A stretch of 64,000 bases of DNA from Harmothoe impar (Eukaryota > Annelida > Polychaeta > Phyllodocida > Polynoidae): NCBI GenBank assembly GCA_947462335.1, contig OX381704.1:26931955-26995954 (forward strand), given 5' to 3'. Under the pieces are notes generated by a model that searched no databases, was not told the DNA's origin, and saw only the letters and a program-made list of their open reading frames with translations. Each line of letters starts with the position of its first letter. Positions within the stretch are counted from its first letter, which is position 1. Shown here in pieces: positions 12,201 to 20,146 of this stretch. The position numbers and the translations under genes were made by a program.

Positions 12201-14317
12201 AAGTCTGACGTGAGATTTACGATATGGCCTGGTGGGTGTACGAGTTTGAGGTGGGATTAACAATATGTATTATTTATACTTTATTTGAGCTGGATTTGTA
12301 CATACAAGATGTCCTATGCTTTAGCACTGGAGGGCCGTATTCAATGCCCCCATTGAATACAACATGGCCGTATTCAATGGGCCAAGAAAAAGTTGTATTT
12401 CATTCATTAAATGGCTTCAAATAAAAAAAAATAAACACAAATGCCAACTACATTGATACCGCTCTGATGTATTTCACTCGTGGGGACTGGGGCGCATCCC
12501 ACTCAGCCTGCGGCTTCGTGGGATACTGCCCCAGCCCCCACTCGTGAAATACAACAGAGATGGTATCAATGTAGTTGGCATTTGTCTATTTATTTTGGTA
12601 ATACTGATACTTTTTTTTCATGGAGGACCGATGGCAACACTGCATAGGATTAACAATATGGCCGGGTGGGTGTACAAATAATGATATATATATGGCCGGG
12701 TGGATCTATAAATCTGACGTAAGATTTAGGAGCCGGCTGCGTGGGTGTATGAGTCTCACAATATGGCTGGACAAAAAATCCCCCCCCCCCCATTCTTAAA
12801 AAATGACCACTCACTTAGATTCATAGATCGGCCATATTCACAGTGCGTACTCCATGACCGTAATTCCGAATTACGGTCATACAAGATGGCGGCTGCAGGA
12901 GAGTTCAGTCTATTTCTTCTCCAGTCCATTGTATGAAATATATAACATATTGAAGGCTGTTTTTTGGCCAGGCTGTAGTATATATGACAATGCTACTGAC
13001 CCAACACTCAGATCTTGTTCATGTGTACTGGTTTATGCATAAATCAGCCATTTAGAGTTGGATGGTATGACCGTAATTCAGTTTGCATCAAAACATGGTA
13101 TGACCGTAGTTCACCTCAGGTATGACCGTAATTCTGTCAGTTCATGGTCAGTTGAAGTCATATTTCTGGCTTTATAATGCCTTGTTCCGTGTTCCCATAT
13201 ATGAGACATGTGCCCAGGAGTAATAGGACATCTCCTCTCCCTATAAGTTTTAACCAAACATCCTTAGAGAACAAAATGCCAACCATGTGGTCAGGTATGA
13301 CCGTAATTCACACAGTGTAACCGTAATTCACACAGTATGACCGTAATTCTCACTTACAAATAGAGTATGACCGTAATTCAGTACCAATTGTCAGTCACAA
13401 CATTCCTATCACTTTCCTTTTGGCACTTGCCTGTATCATTGTGTGCTGCCAATTAAATTAATTCTATTCTTTTCAAAATAACCCCATCATAATTCCTTTG
13501 TGGCCGGAGAGCATTCCACTGAAATACGGTCATAGCTGCACACTGAATTACGGTCATACTTTTTGATAGAATTACGGTCATACCTGAAATTCTCATGACA
13601 GAATTACGGTCATACCATTGCCTGAATTACGGTCATACTATCCAGCTCTAAATGGCTGATTTATAAATAAACCAGTACACATGAACAAGATCTGAGTGTT
13701 GGGTCAGTAGCATTGTCATATATACTACAGCCTGGCCAAAAAGCAGCCTTCAATATGTTATATATTTCATACAATGGACTGGAGAAGAAATAGACTGAAC
13801 TCTCCTGCAGCCGCCATCTTGTATGACCGTAATTCGGAATTACGGTCATGGAGTACGCACTGTGATATTGTAAATCTCACGTAAAACTTGTACACCCATC
13901 TGTAAGATACTGTAGGCTGGTCTCAGCTAATATACTTCACTAAATAAATGCGTTAAATGTGTTGAATCTTGGCTGTTGGATCTGTAGTCACTATGCGTAC
14001 AGAGTGCACCAGCAGCAGGGGGCAAATTTGCTCAAAATTCTGTTTTTTTAAATATTTAATTGTCTTTATTTTTACGCCAAAAGTGGTGTCAAGCTTTTAG
14101 AATTGAACTGAGCAACAAGAACCCCTATTATCGCTCGATACCTCCAGGGATATATAAAGGTTCATACTGATTCCCTTTGAAGAATGTCGCTCATGCACAC
14201 ATGCTACATAACATAGATACAATTAAACTCCTAACAATGACAAACTATTCCTGAATTATGCTATTTCTATATGATTAAACACAAACAGTAACGCACCTGC
14301 TCCGAATCGTCCGCCAT
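255..14317 (-). CDS. LSM3: LSM3, haplotype A copy, exons 1-2 only
   Basis: Two LSM3 exons on the minus strand, allelic to the complete copy at 20147-29791. Exon 1 (14297-14317) encodes the seven residues MADDSEQ and is followed by a GTGCGT donor. Exon 2 (255-365, 111 bp, phase 0) encodes the 37 residues from VAPTP through the start of the Sm1 motif ([14 protein letters not shown]) and ends at a GTAAGA donor. The first residue of exon 2 is V here and A in the other copy. Exons 3 and 4 should lie to the left of position 1, so the gene is cut by the window edge and need not be broken. Intron 1 is about 13.9 kb and contains the NHL gene at 3443-4360 on the opposite strand. I infer this is an allele, not a paralogue. 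Confidence 0.85.
377..1310. other. Haplotype A-specific insertion, non-coding
   Basis: About 935 bp present here but absent from the matching place in haplotype B (after about 21155). It contains a poly-C run near 644-659. No convincing exon, terminal repeat or known element was seen; the short open frames are not supported by codon pattern or splice sites. Confidence 0.5.
1361..1713. repeat. Small inverted-repeat element, haplotype A
   Basis: Ends with GGCATTCCGCT on the left and AGCGGAATCCCA on the right, an inverted terminus of about 12 bp. The interior has several AAATTGGCTAAT-like repeats in both orientations. The allelic copy is 21218-21559, whose left end GGGATTCCGCT matches the right end better. 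Confidence 0.5.
2276..2438. mobile_element. hAT-like MITE, haplotype A
   Basis: About 160 bp beginning CAGGGGCGGATTT and ending ATCCGCCCC, with interior G and C runs. CAGGGGCGGAT termini are typical of non-autonomous hAT elements. No 8-bp target duplication is clear. The allelic copy at 22129-22288 has the better preserved right end (ATCCGCCCCTG). Confidence 0.55.
2600..3442 (+). promoter_or_regulatory. NHL gene upstream region and 5' UTR, haplotype A
   Basis: Well conserved between the two copies (22450-23260). A GGCCGCCAT / ATGGCGG-type motif lies at about 2793-2804. A possible untranslated first exon ends at 3025 before a GTGAGT donor, and a CTCAG acceptor at 3437 precedes the coding start, which would give a 412-bp 5' UTR intron (3026-3437). 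The intron is inferred from splice signals only. Confidence 0.45.
3443..4360 (+). CDS. NHL-repeat beta-propeller protein, haplotype A copy
   Basis: Intronless 305-residue open frame with a good start context (ACCATGG). After a non-repetitive N-terminus of about 45 residues, I see six NHL-type blades: roughly 46-90 (RPYDVAF...[10 protein letters not shown]), 91-135 ([16 protein letters not shown]), 136-176 (WPDGIAST...YVVTDW), 177-224 ([20 protein letters not shown]), 225-275 ([18 protein letters not shown]) and 276-305 (YPWGLAMN). This fills a closed six-bladed propeller like the C-terminal NHL domain of TRIM2/TRIM3/TRIM71 proteins, but there is no RING, B-box or coiled coil and no signal peptide. 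In that family the propeller binds RNA or protein partners; the partner here is unknown. The gene lies antisense inside LSM3 intron 1. Being intronless in the coding part, it may be an old retrocopy of an NHL domain. Confidence 0.85.
   Translation: MAVSPLIMDSGLTNGHVSLNGLNIQDHKPNLLWHVRNRESYNPLALYRPYDVAFLWDNRAVVVEGFWPYSRIQILDHDGKCAASIGQGEILPFGITIDSEGYMAITDHRERTVKFFTPNGDIQLSWKPDMFEWPDGIASTGAGQYVVTDWTRGVVSIHDIDGVKLREFKTSDRGESFSRPAYVEVDAHQRIIVTDSGDHTVKVYDMSGKQLIKFGASCQHSSAIPMKDPRGITINKTGNILVAESANNCVSCYSPDGRFIEYLLTPHENDTKYPWGLAMNSHGQLLVSEQKINSEPGLKLYQCAF
4361..5425 (+). other. NHL gene 3' UTR, haplotype A
   Basis: About 1.06 kb of AT-rich sequence, highly similar to 24179-25232, ending at an AATAAA signal (5420-5425). 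No other open frame of interest. The sustained similarity supports a transcribed 3' UTR, but the true cleavage site is not known. Confidence 0.45.
5420..5425 (+). promoter_or_regulatory. Candidate poly(A) signal, NHL gene A
   Basis: AATAAA in the haplotype A copy; also kept at the corresponding place in haplotype B (25227-25232) despite a nearby 3-bp difference. Confidence 0.4.
5485..5623. mobile_element. Short foldback element, internally deleted form
   Basis: Left arm GATAGACTACACCTGG and right arm CCAGGTGTAGTCTATC, plus secondary inner inverted repeats (ATATACCCACT/AGTGGGTATAT). The haplotype B allele (25291-25614) is about 185 bp longer in the middle. Confidence 0.6.
5855..6570. other. 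Haplotype A-specific segment
   Basis: About 700 bp present here only; haplotype B is joined across it near 25885. It carries the left terminus CAGGGGTAGACACTAAC (6333-6349) of a putative element whose right terminus is at 7291-7307. No gene seen. Confidence 0.45.
6333..7307. mobile_element. Putative CAGGGGTAG-ended element
   Basis: A perfect 17-bp inverted pair: CAGGGGTAGACACTAAC at 6333-6349 and its complement at 7291-7307. GTACAG flanks both ends. Interior contains GGGCCCATAG inverted repeats near 7088-7115. Haplotype B keeps only the right end (about 26607-26634). hAT-like termini, but the flanking repeat is 6 bp and not the usual 8. Confidence 0.5.
7311..8523. mobile_element. Pogo-like non-autonomous element, haplotype A
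   Basis: Begins CAGTAAAACTTCGTTATAAG and ends in the near complement (GACGAAGTTTCACTG), flanked by TA on both sides, the signature of Tc1/mariner-pogo elements. The motif TTATAAG(G/C)(A/C) recurs near both ends. No transposase frame. It carries a 690-bp insertion (7433-8122) that the haplotype B allele (26638-27152) lacks. Confidence 0.7.
7433..8122. other. 690-bp insertion with GC-rich core
   Basis: Present only in haplotype A, inside the pogo-like element. Positions about 7980-8090 are extremely rich in G, C and CpG, unlike the surrounding AT-rich DNA. No RNA gene or protein was recognised in it. Confidence 0.5.
9112..9180. repeat. 69-bp hairpin, haplotype A
   Basis: Arms GTCGTCATGATGCA...ATGCAG and CTGCAT...TGCATCATGACGAC with an inner pair CTGGCGAGT/ACTCGCCAG. 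The stem can pair over most of its length. Allele at 27738-27806; a third, sequence-diverged member follows at 27834-27902 in haplotype B. Confidence 0.65.
9477..10905. repeat. 271-bp tandem array
   Basis: Four nearly identical units start at 9765, 10036, 10307 and 10578, exactly 271 bp apart, with a partial fifth at 10849 and a diverged unit upstream from about 9477. Each unit contains GTCGCTATCTAG and its inverted partner CTAGATAGCGAC, plus AGGTCGCTAAC and GTTAGCGACCT, and a long AT/GC palindrome (TTTACCCCCGGGGGAAA). Absent from haplotype B. Confidence 0.85.
10919..11017. repeat. 99-bp hairpin
   Basis: Inverted repeat with arms of about 36 bp around ACTGAATAAGGGT and ACCCTTATTCAGT, outer bases ATTGG/CCAAT. 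Haplotype A only. Probably a foldback element remnant. Confidence 0.6.
11628..12262. repeat. 41-bp minisatellite array
   Basis: Degenerate units of about 41 bp of the form GTCTGACGTAAGATT...ATATGGCCGGGTGGGTGTACGA; starts at 11628, 11669 and 11710 are regular, later ones drift. Further degraded units flank the two foldback insertions at about 12640-12780 and 13870-13905, so the original array reached about 13.9 kb. Haplotype A only. Confidence 0.75.
12430..12597. mobile_element. Foldback element inside minisatellite
   Basis: Two arms of about 65-70 bp, sharing ATGCCAACTACATTGATACC in inverted orientation, around a short GC-rich loop (about 12490-12530). It interrupts the 41-bp array. Confidence 0.65.
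12839..13864. mobile_element. 1026-bp foldback element with iterated GACCGTAATTC motif
   Basis: Starts CACAGTGCGTACTCC and ends with its complement; the arms are near-perfect inverted copies for about 235 bp. It is flanked by a 5-bp direct repeat ATATT (12834-12838 and 13865-13869). The motif (T)ATGACCGTAATTC occurs about 16 times, in direct orientation in the left half and inverted in the right half. Each arm carries AAGATGGCGGC, a YY1-type site. The 62-residue open frames in both arms are mirror shadows, not genes. Absent from haplotype B. Confidence 0.8.
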
Positions 14318-14565
14318 GCTTATTTACGCCGGTTTAAGGTCGGACAATGCAATTTCAGTAAGTTGTATACAATAAAAAACTAAAGGAGTTATGTAGAGCA
14401 CATTTTATTAAAATAATAAAATGTTCTACTTAGTTGATATTTCAAATTCAAGAAGCTACTAATGATTTGAATTTGTGATGTATGTGCTTGTAAAATAAAG
14501 GTGTTACTTTGTCGTGCTCATATTTACTATCGTCACACAACTCATGTGATGTGGGTGTTTTCATC
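14318..14565. promoter_or_regulatory. LSM3/WASHC4 divergent promoter, haplotype A
   Basis: 248 bp between the LSM3 start codon (14317, minus) and the WASHC4 start codon (14566, plus), nearly identical in haplotype B. Both start codons sit in ATGGCGG. A TCATGTGA E-box/M-box-like site lies at 14542-14549. No TATA box at a suitable place on either side. Shared promoter use is inferred from spacing. Confidence 0.6.
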
Positions 14566-14626
14566 ATGGCGGCCTCGGACGTTCAAGACGACTGGCAGTT
14601 TGATAAATTTGATGATGGCTCCCTTA
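14566..14626 (+). CDS. WASHC4: WASHC4 exon 1, haplotype A
   Basis: 61 bp encoding [20 protein letters not shown] plus one base, then a GTGAGT donor. The DW-F---DDGS pattern matches the N-terminus of vertebrate WASHC4. It ends in phase 1 and joins in frame to exon 2 at 37663 (haplotype A) or 32406 (haplotype B). The haplotype A gene is therefore interrupted in this assembly by the inserted contig 15482-35560. Joined with the exons at 37663-61775 it makes a complete 1,176-residue protein. Confidence 0.85.
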
Positions 14627-14849
14627 GTGAGTATCAGACCATTAATTATTTCTACTGAAATCATAGGTTATATCTCTTTTATTGAGATGAGTGTTTGTTA
14701 ACATGTATGAAGTGTACATAGTAATGTCTGACACTCGTAAAGTGTGCTCTCTGATCGGTCTCTGAGCAGTTCCTACTCACTGTAACTCAGTCAGTCTCTC
14801 TCTCACTCTCAGTGAGCCAGTTCCTAGTTGAGCTGAAAAGTGAGATTCC

Positions 14850-15070
14850 TAGGAGGGAAGGGGGGGGGGGGGGGTGCCATTTAAATTCTTCCAAAAAAAG
14901 AGAAACATTTTCCCACCTCCTTTTACTTCAAGTTTACCATAAGGGCCGAGTCATCTGTTGCCTGCTCGGGGGGGGGGGGGGGGGCGTCAAAATGAAAAAC
15001 AGGCCCTGACTTGCTGGAGTGGGGGGGGGGGGGGGAGGGGCGGAAAAGTGTCCATGCTGGGGGGGGGGGG
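14850..15070. repeat. G-tract cluster in WASHC4 intron 1
   Basis: Four runs of 10-18 G within about 220 bp, also present at 30315-30535. They separate short CATTTAAAT/AAAACGGCCC-type segments and look like decayed copies of the G-rich MITE family seen at 48911-49238. Run lengths differ between haplotypes. Confidence 0.55.
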
Positions 15071-15200
15071 TCAAAAACGGCCCATTTAAATAGCTACGTG
15101 CGAACATATTTGAGTTGCTTATGGGTAGGCCTACTTTAACCAGCAAAGGAAAGAAGGAAAAGAAAGAAAAGGAAAAGAAAAGAAAGAGAAGGGGATTCGG

Positions 15201-15281
15201 TAGTTCGACACTTCTACCCCTGTAACAGGGGGTAGAAACCATGTGCCTTTGGGCTAACCAAGTCACTCTGCCAATCTGGCA
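15201..15281. mobile_element. Left fragment of split transposon (haplotype A)
   Basis: Starts TAGTTCGACAC directly after GGATTCGG (15193-15200) and runs into the N gap. The matching right end is 35761-36098, which ends GTGTCGGACTA and is followed by a second GGATTCGG (36099-36106). The 11-bp inverted terminus has one mismatch and the 8-bp target duplication suggests a hAT-type element. Haplotype B has the empty site. Confidence 0.75.
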
Positions 15282-15481
15282 NNNNNNNNNNNNNNNNNNN
15301 NNNNNNNNNNNNNNNNNNNNNNNNNNNNNNNNNNNNNNNNNNNNNNNNNNNNNNNNNNNNNNNNNNNNNNNNNNNNNNNNNNNNNNNNNNNNNNNNNNNN
15401 NNNNNNNNNNNNNNNNNNNNNNNNNNNNNNNNNNNNNNNNNNNNNNNNNNNNNNNNNNNNNNNNNNNNNNNNNNNNNNNNN
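15282..15481. other. Assembly gap, 200 N
   Basis: Exactly 200 N, so an arbitrary length. Left flank is WASHC4 intron 1 of haplotype A; right flank is a DUS4L intron. I infer the two sides are not neighbours in the genome. Confidence 0.95.
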
Positions 15482-15541
15482 GTTTGTTTATTAAGTAGGT
15501 AAGTGTGTAATACACCATGATTCTTCTATTTTTACTTTCAG

Positions 15542-18500
15542 ATACTCAGATGGCATAGATCTCAATTGTGGCTGCCCCCAGAGGTAACATACCTTACCTT
15601 ACATGTACTAATCCCGTATTGTATACACTTTTTACCCCCCCCCCCCCCCACCCAAATCCACCACCCCCCCTGTTGTTAAAAAATGAGCACTCCCTTAGAG
15701 TACAGTTAAAGCATGGAATTATACAAATACTGTATTGTACAGGTCCATGGTTAAAGCGAGGCGATATGGTTAATATGTCGATCACACTATGTAGGCCTAC
15801 ATTTTGAACCAGTAATTATATTTTAAGAGGTTACGAATTTCATGAATTCGAAATGAGAAGAATATTAAAGGGATGACATTGTATCTTTTCGAAGTAAACA
15901 AACGTTTCAAGCCAGGCCTTCAATATAATATCCTTCATTTCTGCAGGTGGGCAATGCAGGAAGGTTACGGCTGTTCCATGATGAAGAGACCAGAACTAAT
16001 TGCAGATCTAGTCAAGCAGACTCGGGAACGAGTACAGGATCCAGACTTCACTGTGTCAATTAAAATCAGAATCAATAATGATCTCAGGTAATTTAGTTTA
16101 CCATGATGTGTAAACAATTAAATTAAGAAAAAGATTTTTTCCCCTTTTCATTGGGATAAAAATCTAACATCCCGATCTGTCGTTGTCAAAATAGATGTAG
16201 ATTCTGTACACACCAAAAGCAGTCCTCAGTAGTTTAATGTTGAGGCTGAGGCTAAACCCAAGTGAGTTCTCCGTTTTCCGACCTTACTAGGGTAAGGTGA
16301 TATTTGATTATGATTTTGCCAAGGGCACCACGTTGTTGTGCAGAGTATAATATACAGCAGTCCAACACTATAGCACTCCAATGCACTATATGGATATATA
16401 TTTAAAACTGGACATCGACATCCATGTAACAGGATCTTTCCAACAGAAAGCTTCCCCTATATACGAATGGTTACTCTCTAAAACACAGGTAAATGCACCT
16501 TTATCCCCACCAGTACATTTTATGCAATTGATAAAAAAAATTAATGTGCCCCCCTCCCCATAAAGCAAATGGTCACTCCAGACTATAACTGTTCCACATT
16601 GATGAAGCGAAATATCCATTAACCCCCCCCCCCCCCATATTCAAAATGGTCACTCCTAAAAACACAAGTGACTGCACTATCAATCATCTCAACTGGTAAC
16701 ATTAATGAGATTGATAAATAAAGAGAGAAATTAATGATTAATGCCCCCCCCCCCCCCCATACACCAAATGGTCACTCCCTAAAACGTGGGTGGGCCCAAA
16801 ATTGACACTATTAACCCTCAGACTATAACTGTTACATATTGATAAGGGGAAGTTTAATTGCCCCCCCCCTACAAAAGTGATCACTCCCAACAACACAGGT
16901 TACTGCACTATCATCTTGTAACATTAATGAGATTGATAAAAAAATGAATTTATATCCCCCCCCGCCCATACTCAAAATGGTCACTCCCTAAAATGCGGGT
17001 GGGCCCAATATGGACACCATTAACCCTAAACTATAACTGTAACCTGTTGATAATGGAAAAGTTTAATTGACCCCTCCCCCCCCCCCCCACATACAAAAGG
17101 GTCACCCCCTTCTCTTCCTTACGTGTCCAATATAGGCCTCTACCGGGATCGGACTTGTTCCCGCAACCACTCTGTATACACTGCCACCATCAATCTCGTG
17201 AGACCTTGGTTCTGCTCTCGTATTGTAGCCTATAGTAAGGGGTCCAAAAATGCGACTTTGTAACCTGGACCCCTTAATTTCGGCGACTTTCCGACCTCAG
17301 GGGGGGACCCCTCTGCACCCCCAAAGATCGATGACACATACCATAACGAGTCCATATATGTCCATGGTTCGTTGGTACGATCAATATTAATGGTTCTAGA
17401 CCATGAAACTTGATTATTCCCGTAGCAAATGTCAGAGCAGACCAGCCCGTCAAACGTGGGCGATATTGGGTGCTTCCGGTGGGGGCGCTGTCTGGAGTAT
17501 AATACTAGAACTGCTGGTAGTTTTGGCTATTGGTATATTGTTACTATCTTGTAACTGACTGATTCATGGTGCATATACCTGGGAGTCACAGTCCAGTGGT
17601 TTGCTTGCCCACCGCACCTACCATATAAATAGAAGCAATCAACTATAATGTAACCTTCCCTATACATGGATCCCTACCTGTAGACAGACCCCTCGTACCT
17701 ACACCAGGACTGCTTGCTCAATGGGCCGTAATGTATGGGCCTGGTGCAGGGTGAAGAGGGTGGGAGGGGGTGACCATCAACAGTGCATAAACACTTTGAT
17801 TGGATGACAATGCAGTTTTTATAATACAACCCTAAATTTGTGCAACGAAAATCATCAAGAAATAGTATATATTTTTTCCAAATAACAGCTTTTCTAGAAT
17901 GGCCTGATACTCAGAAATCCTACTGCGAATTTAAAAAAGTCAAATTCTAATTATAAGTACCTGAAAAGTGAGAAATGCTGGCGTTCACGGTTTATGTAGG
18001 AAATGTACTAAAAACACAAAAAAAGAGCCACAAAACCCTATTTTTCTCAAAAACTGTTCAGTAGGAATTTTTCTAACTGAGGTTCCAGTGTTTTCTACCC
18101 TCATATTAAACATTGGCATAGAAAATATAATGGCACCTAGTCAGGATTTTGAGTTAGAAGCAATCTGTGAGGCCAAAAACAGCCAAAATGAGCCACTGGT
18201 CTGAAGTATAAAACTGGGCATCGATCACTATAGAGCTATAAAGAGCCAGAGAATCGATGTCCAGTAACAATAGTTATCTTTCTATAGTCTAGACGATTAT
18301 CATCTTAATGTTTAGATTTAAGAGGTAACGTATTTCCTGGTGGTCGCAGTATTAAAATCAGACGGGAAACCTATCCCATTTCAGTCAGACCTTGTCGCTG
18401 TGTCGGCAGGCGGAGAGTGCGGGCGTGTCATGGATCACTGTACATGGGCGGACACAGGACGAGAGGTCCACTCCTGTCCACCTGGACGCTATCGCCAACA

Positions 18501-19376
18501 TCAAGAGGAGTCTCACCATCCCCGTTATAGCAAATGGTGATATTAAGAGCCAGCAAGATGTCGACATGGTTCACAGAGAGACTGGTGTTGATGGTATTAT
18601 AACTTATGTTCTTCATATGCAAATAGATTTATTTTAAGACTTTTGTGATGAGTACCAGTATTAGTACATTATATGTGTATGTTACTTGGTCCTCGAATAT
18701 CTGTATAATACTTTATACTGTGTCAGTACTGTTAGAATGAAGATGATTTGTGACATGTCGCCTAATGTATAATAAAGCCATTTAGTTCCAAGTAGGCATA
18801 CTGGCTATAACACCTGATGATCTCCGCCCTCTGGTTTCTTTGAGCTTTATACAGTGTATATGGCATTACGGTCGTTTTCACATTTTCCCCTTTTTACAGG
18901 TGTGATGGCTGCAAGAGGTATTCTAGAAAACCCTGCAATGTATGCTGGATACGAAACAACTCCTCTGGACTGTGTGAAAGATTGGGTGTGTATAGAAAAC
19001 TGTTTTCCATACCAATGACTCGTTTTGTATTGTATAGAGAATATTGTATAGAGAATACTGGCAAGTGCGAAGAACTACAAGAGTTAGACAACATGAAACT
19101 ATTGCATTAAAAGTGACCTATGCATAACTATATGTACCAGTAAAATGTATCAAATTATTTTGTAAATCCCGTTTTGTATTTAAATGTATTTTATAAGATT
19201 TTTTCTATTTCTAGGTGGACCTGTCTCTATCACATGGAACTACACACGCCATATTCCACCACCACCTCATGGACATGTTAGATCACTCTTTGCCACGATC
19301 AGAAAAACGCATTTTTAATTCCTTATCAAGTACATCAGCAGTAATAGACTTTCTGAGTTCTCGATATGGCGTATGA
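15542..19376 (+). CDS. DUS4L: DUS4L, tRNA-dihydrouridine synthase, 3' part
   Basis: Five exons: 15542-15583, 15947-16087, 18385-18593, 18900-18985 and 19215-19376 (stop TGA). All have GT/AG boundaries and compatible phases. They encode about 212 residues; vertebrate DUS4L has about 317, so roughly the first third is missing, lost at the left contig edge (gap 15282-15481). Visible family motifs: DLNCGCPQ with the catalytic cysteine, SIKIRIN, SWITVHGRT, IPVIANGDI and GVMAARGIL (FMN phosphate binding), and SSTSAVIDFL at the C-terminus. The enzyme reduces uridine to dihydrouridine in the tRNA D loop using FMN and NADPH. It converges on LSM3. Exon 3 is shadowed by antisense open frames that should be ignored. 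Confidence 0.93.
15600..15694. mobile_element. Truncated G/C-tract MITE
   Basis: C-rich tract ending TTAAAAAATGAGCACTCCC and followed by TTA, the right end of the MITE family described at 48911-49238. No matching left end was found. Confidence 0.55.
16490..17110. repeat. Alternating tandem repeat in DUS4L intron
   Basis: Units of about 100-110 bp, each opening with a GTCACTCC(C) motif and closing in a C run, alternate between two types (one with CTATAACTGTTAC, one with CATTAATGAGATTGATAA). The higher-order period is about 206 bp (for example 16767 to 16973). The GTCACTCC ends resemble the termini of the G-rich MITE family. Confidence 0.65.
17690..18266. mobile_element. Dispersed repeat, forward copy
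   Basis: About 570 bp, present as an inverted copy at 34882-35452. The right end contains a self-complementary segment (GGGCATCGATCAC near GAATCGATGTCC) and ends with CCAGTA. No protein beyond short open frames. Lies in a DUS4L intron. Confidence 0.65.
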
Positions 19377-19433
19377 CATTTTCTTAACACATAGGATTAT
19401 ATATTTTTAATGTATCAAGAAATAAATTATTCC

Positions 19434-19439
19434 AATAAA
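19434..19439 (+). promoter_or_regulatory. DUS4L poly(A) signal
   Basis: AATAAA 58 bp after the DUS4L stop; another AATAAA starts at 19421. Suits a very short 3' UTR. Confidence 0.55.
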
Positions 19440-19767
19440 ATGTACCAAAGAAATTAAATTGCTCCACTTGTTCCTGCCTCACACAGGTCTGAGGTCACTG
19501 GGTTTACCGATCCAAGTTACAAGTCGAATCTATGCTAATCGCAAACTAAATTCTGAGAGGGACATAATGTTAGTAGCCTTAACGATGGGTTCAGAATATA
19601 ACCAAACACGACGATCCTCTACCTCTATACCTAGGTCTATATATACCTTATATCGTAAAACCCGGGATTTATGCAACTGCTTATACGCAAGTTTCATCAG
19701 AACCCTTAAAGAGGCCAGAATCTTAGAGTAGAGCATTAGTTCATAAATGTGCCACTAAACTACCATG

Positions 19768-19937
19768 TACCGTAAAACGTCGCGATAAGGGGTTCTCAAT
19801 GTGGCGACTTTAGTACTGTAGTATACATTTAAAAACTCGCAATTATATAAGACGCCCCTGACTTTGTCCTGATCGTATAAGCCGCACTGGTGTTCTGACT
19901 TGCGTACTAGCCGCGGCTTCTACTCGATGTTTTACCA
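19768..19937. mobile_element. TACCGTAAAA-type MITE remnant
   Basis: Begins TACCGTAAAACGTCGCG and ends CGATGTTTTACCA, with interior GCGTACTAGCCGCGGCTT typical of the family at 30908-31907. Lies in the DUS4L-LSM3 intergenic space. Confidence 0.5.
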
Positions 19938-19997
19938 TATGTAGCCTGGCATGAAGTTCCAAAAAAGCAAACCAGTATTTACTATAAAGGATGAGTT

Positions 19998-20003
19998 TTT
20001 ATT
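19998..20003 (-). promoter_or_regulatory. LSM3 poly(A) signal
   Basis: AATAAA on the minus strand, about 145 bp beyond the LSM3 stop codon. Confidence 0.5.
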
Positions 20004-20146
20004 TCCGACATTTTGAACACAATTTTATGTATGAAGAACTGAACAAAGCACTCTGACAGATATGGAAATTAAGCTTGGGATTAGGCCCTTTGGTATAACG
20101 TGAGAGTAAGGACTACTGTAAGGAATGTTAGATAGGTCTAGCCGGT

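Larger units (their letters stand above)
1..15200. repeat. Haplotype A block matching 20777-30850
   Basis: Collinear with 20777-30850 in the same orientation. Position 1 aligns with 20777, and the last shared bases are GGATTCGG at 15193-15200 and 30843-30850. It holds LSM3 exons 2 and 1, the NHL gene and WASHC4 exon 1. Coding differences are about 1 percent. Large differences are: extra sequence here at about 377-1310, 5855-6570 and 7433-8122, and complete replacement of 9200-13909 by unrelated sequence at 27826-29382 in the other copy. I read this as allelic variation. Confidence 0.9.

Noticed and set aside
12854..13849. Two identical 62-residue frames on opposite strands
   Set aside because: They are mirror images in the two arms of the foldback element; symmetry, not coding, explains them.
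19459..19736. Overlapping 90- and 68-residue frames after DUS4L
   Set aside because: Beyond the poly(A) signal, on opposite strands over the same bases, with no recognisable protein pattern.
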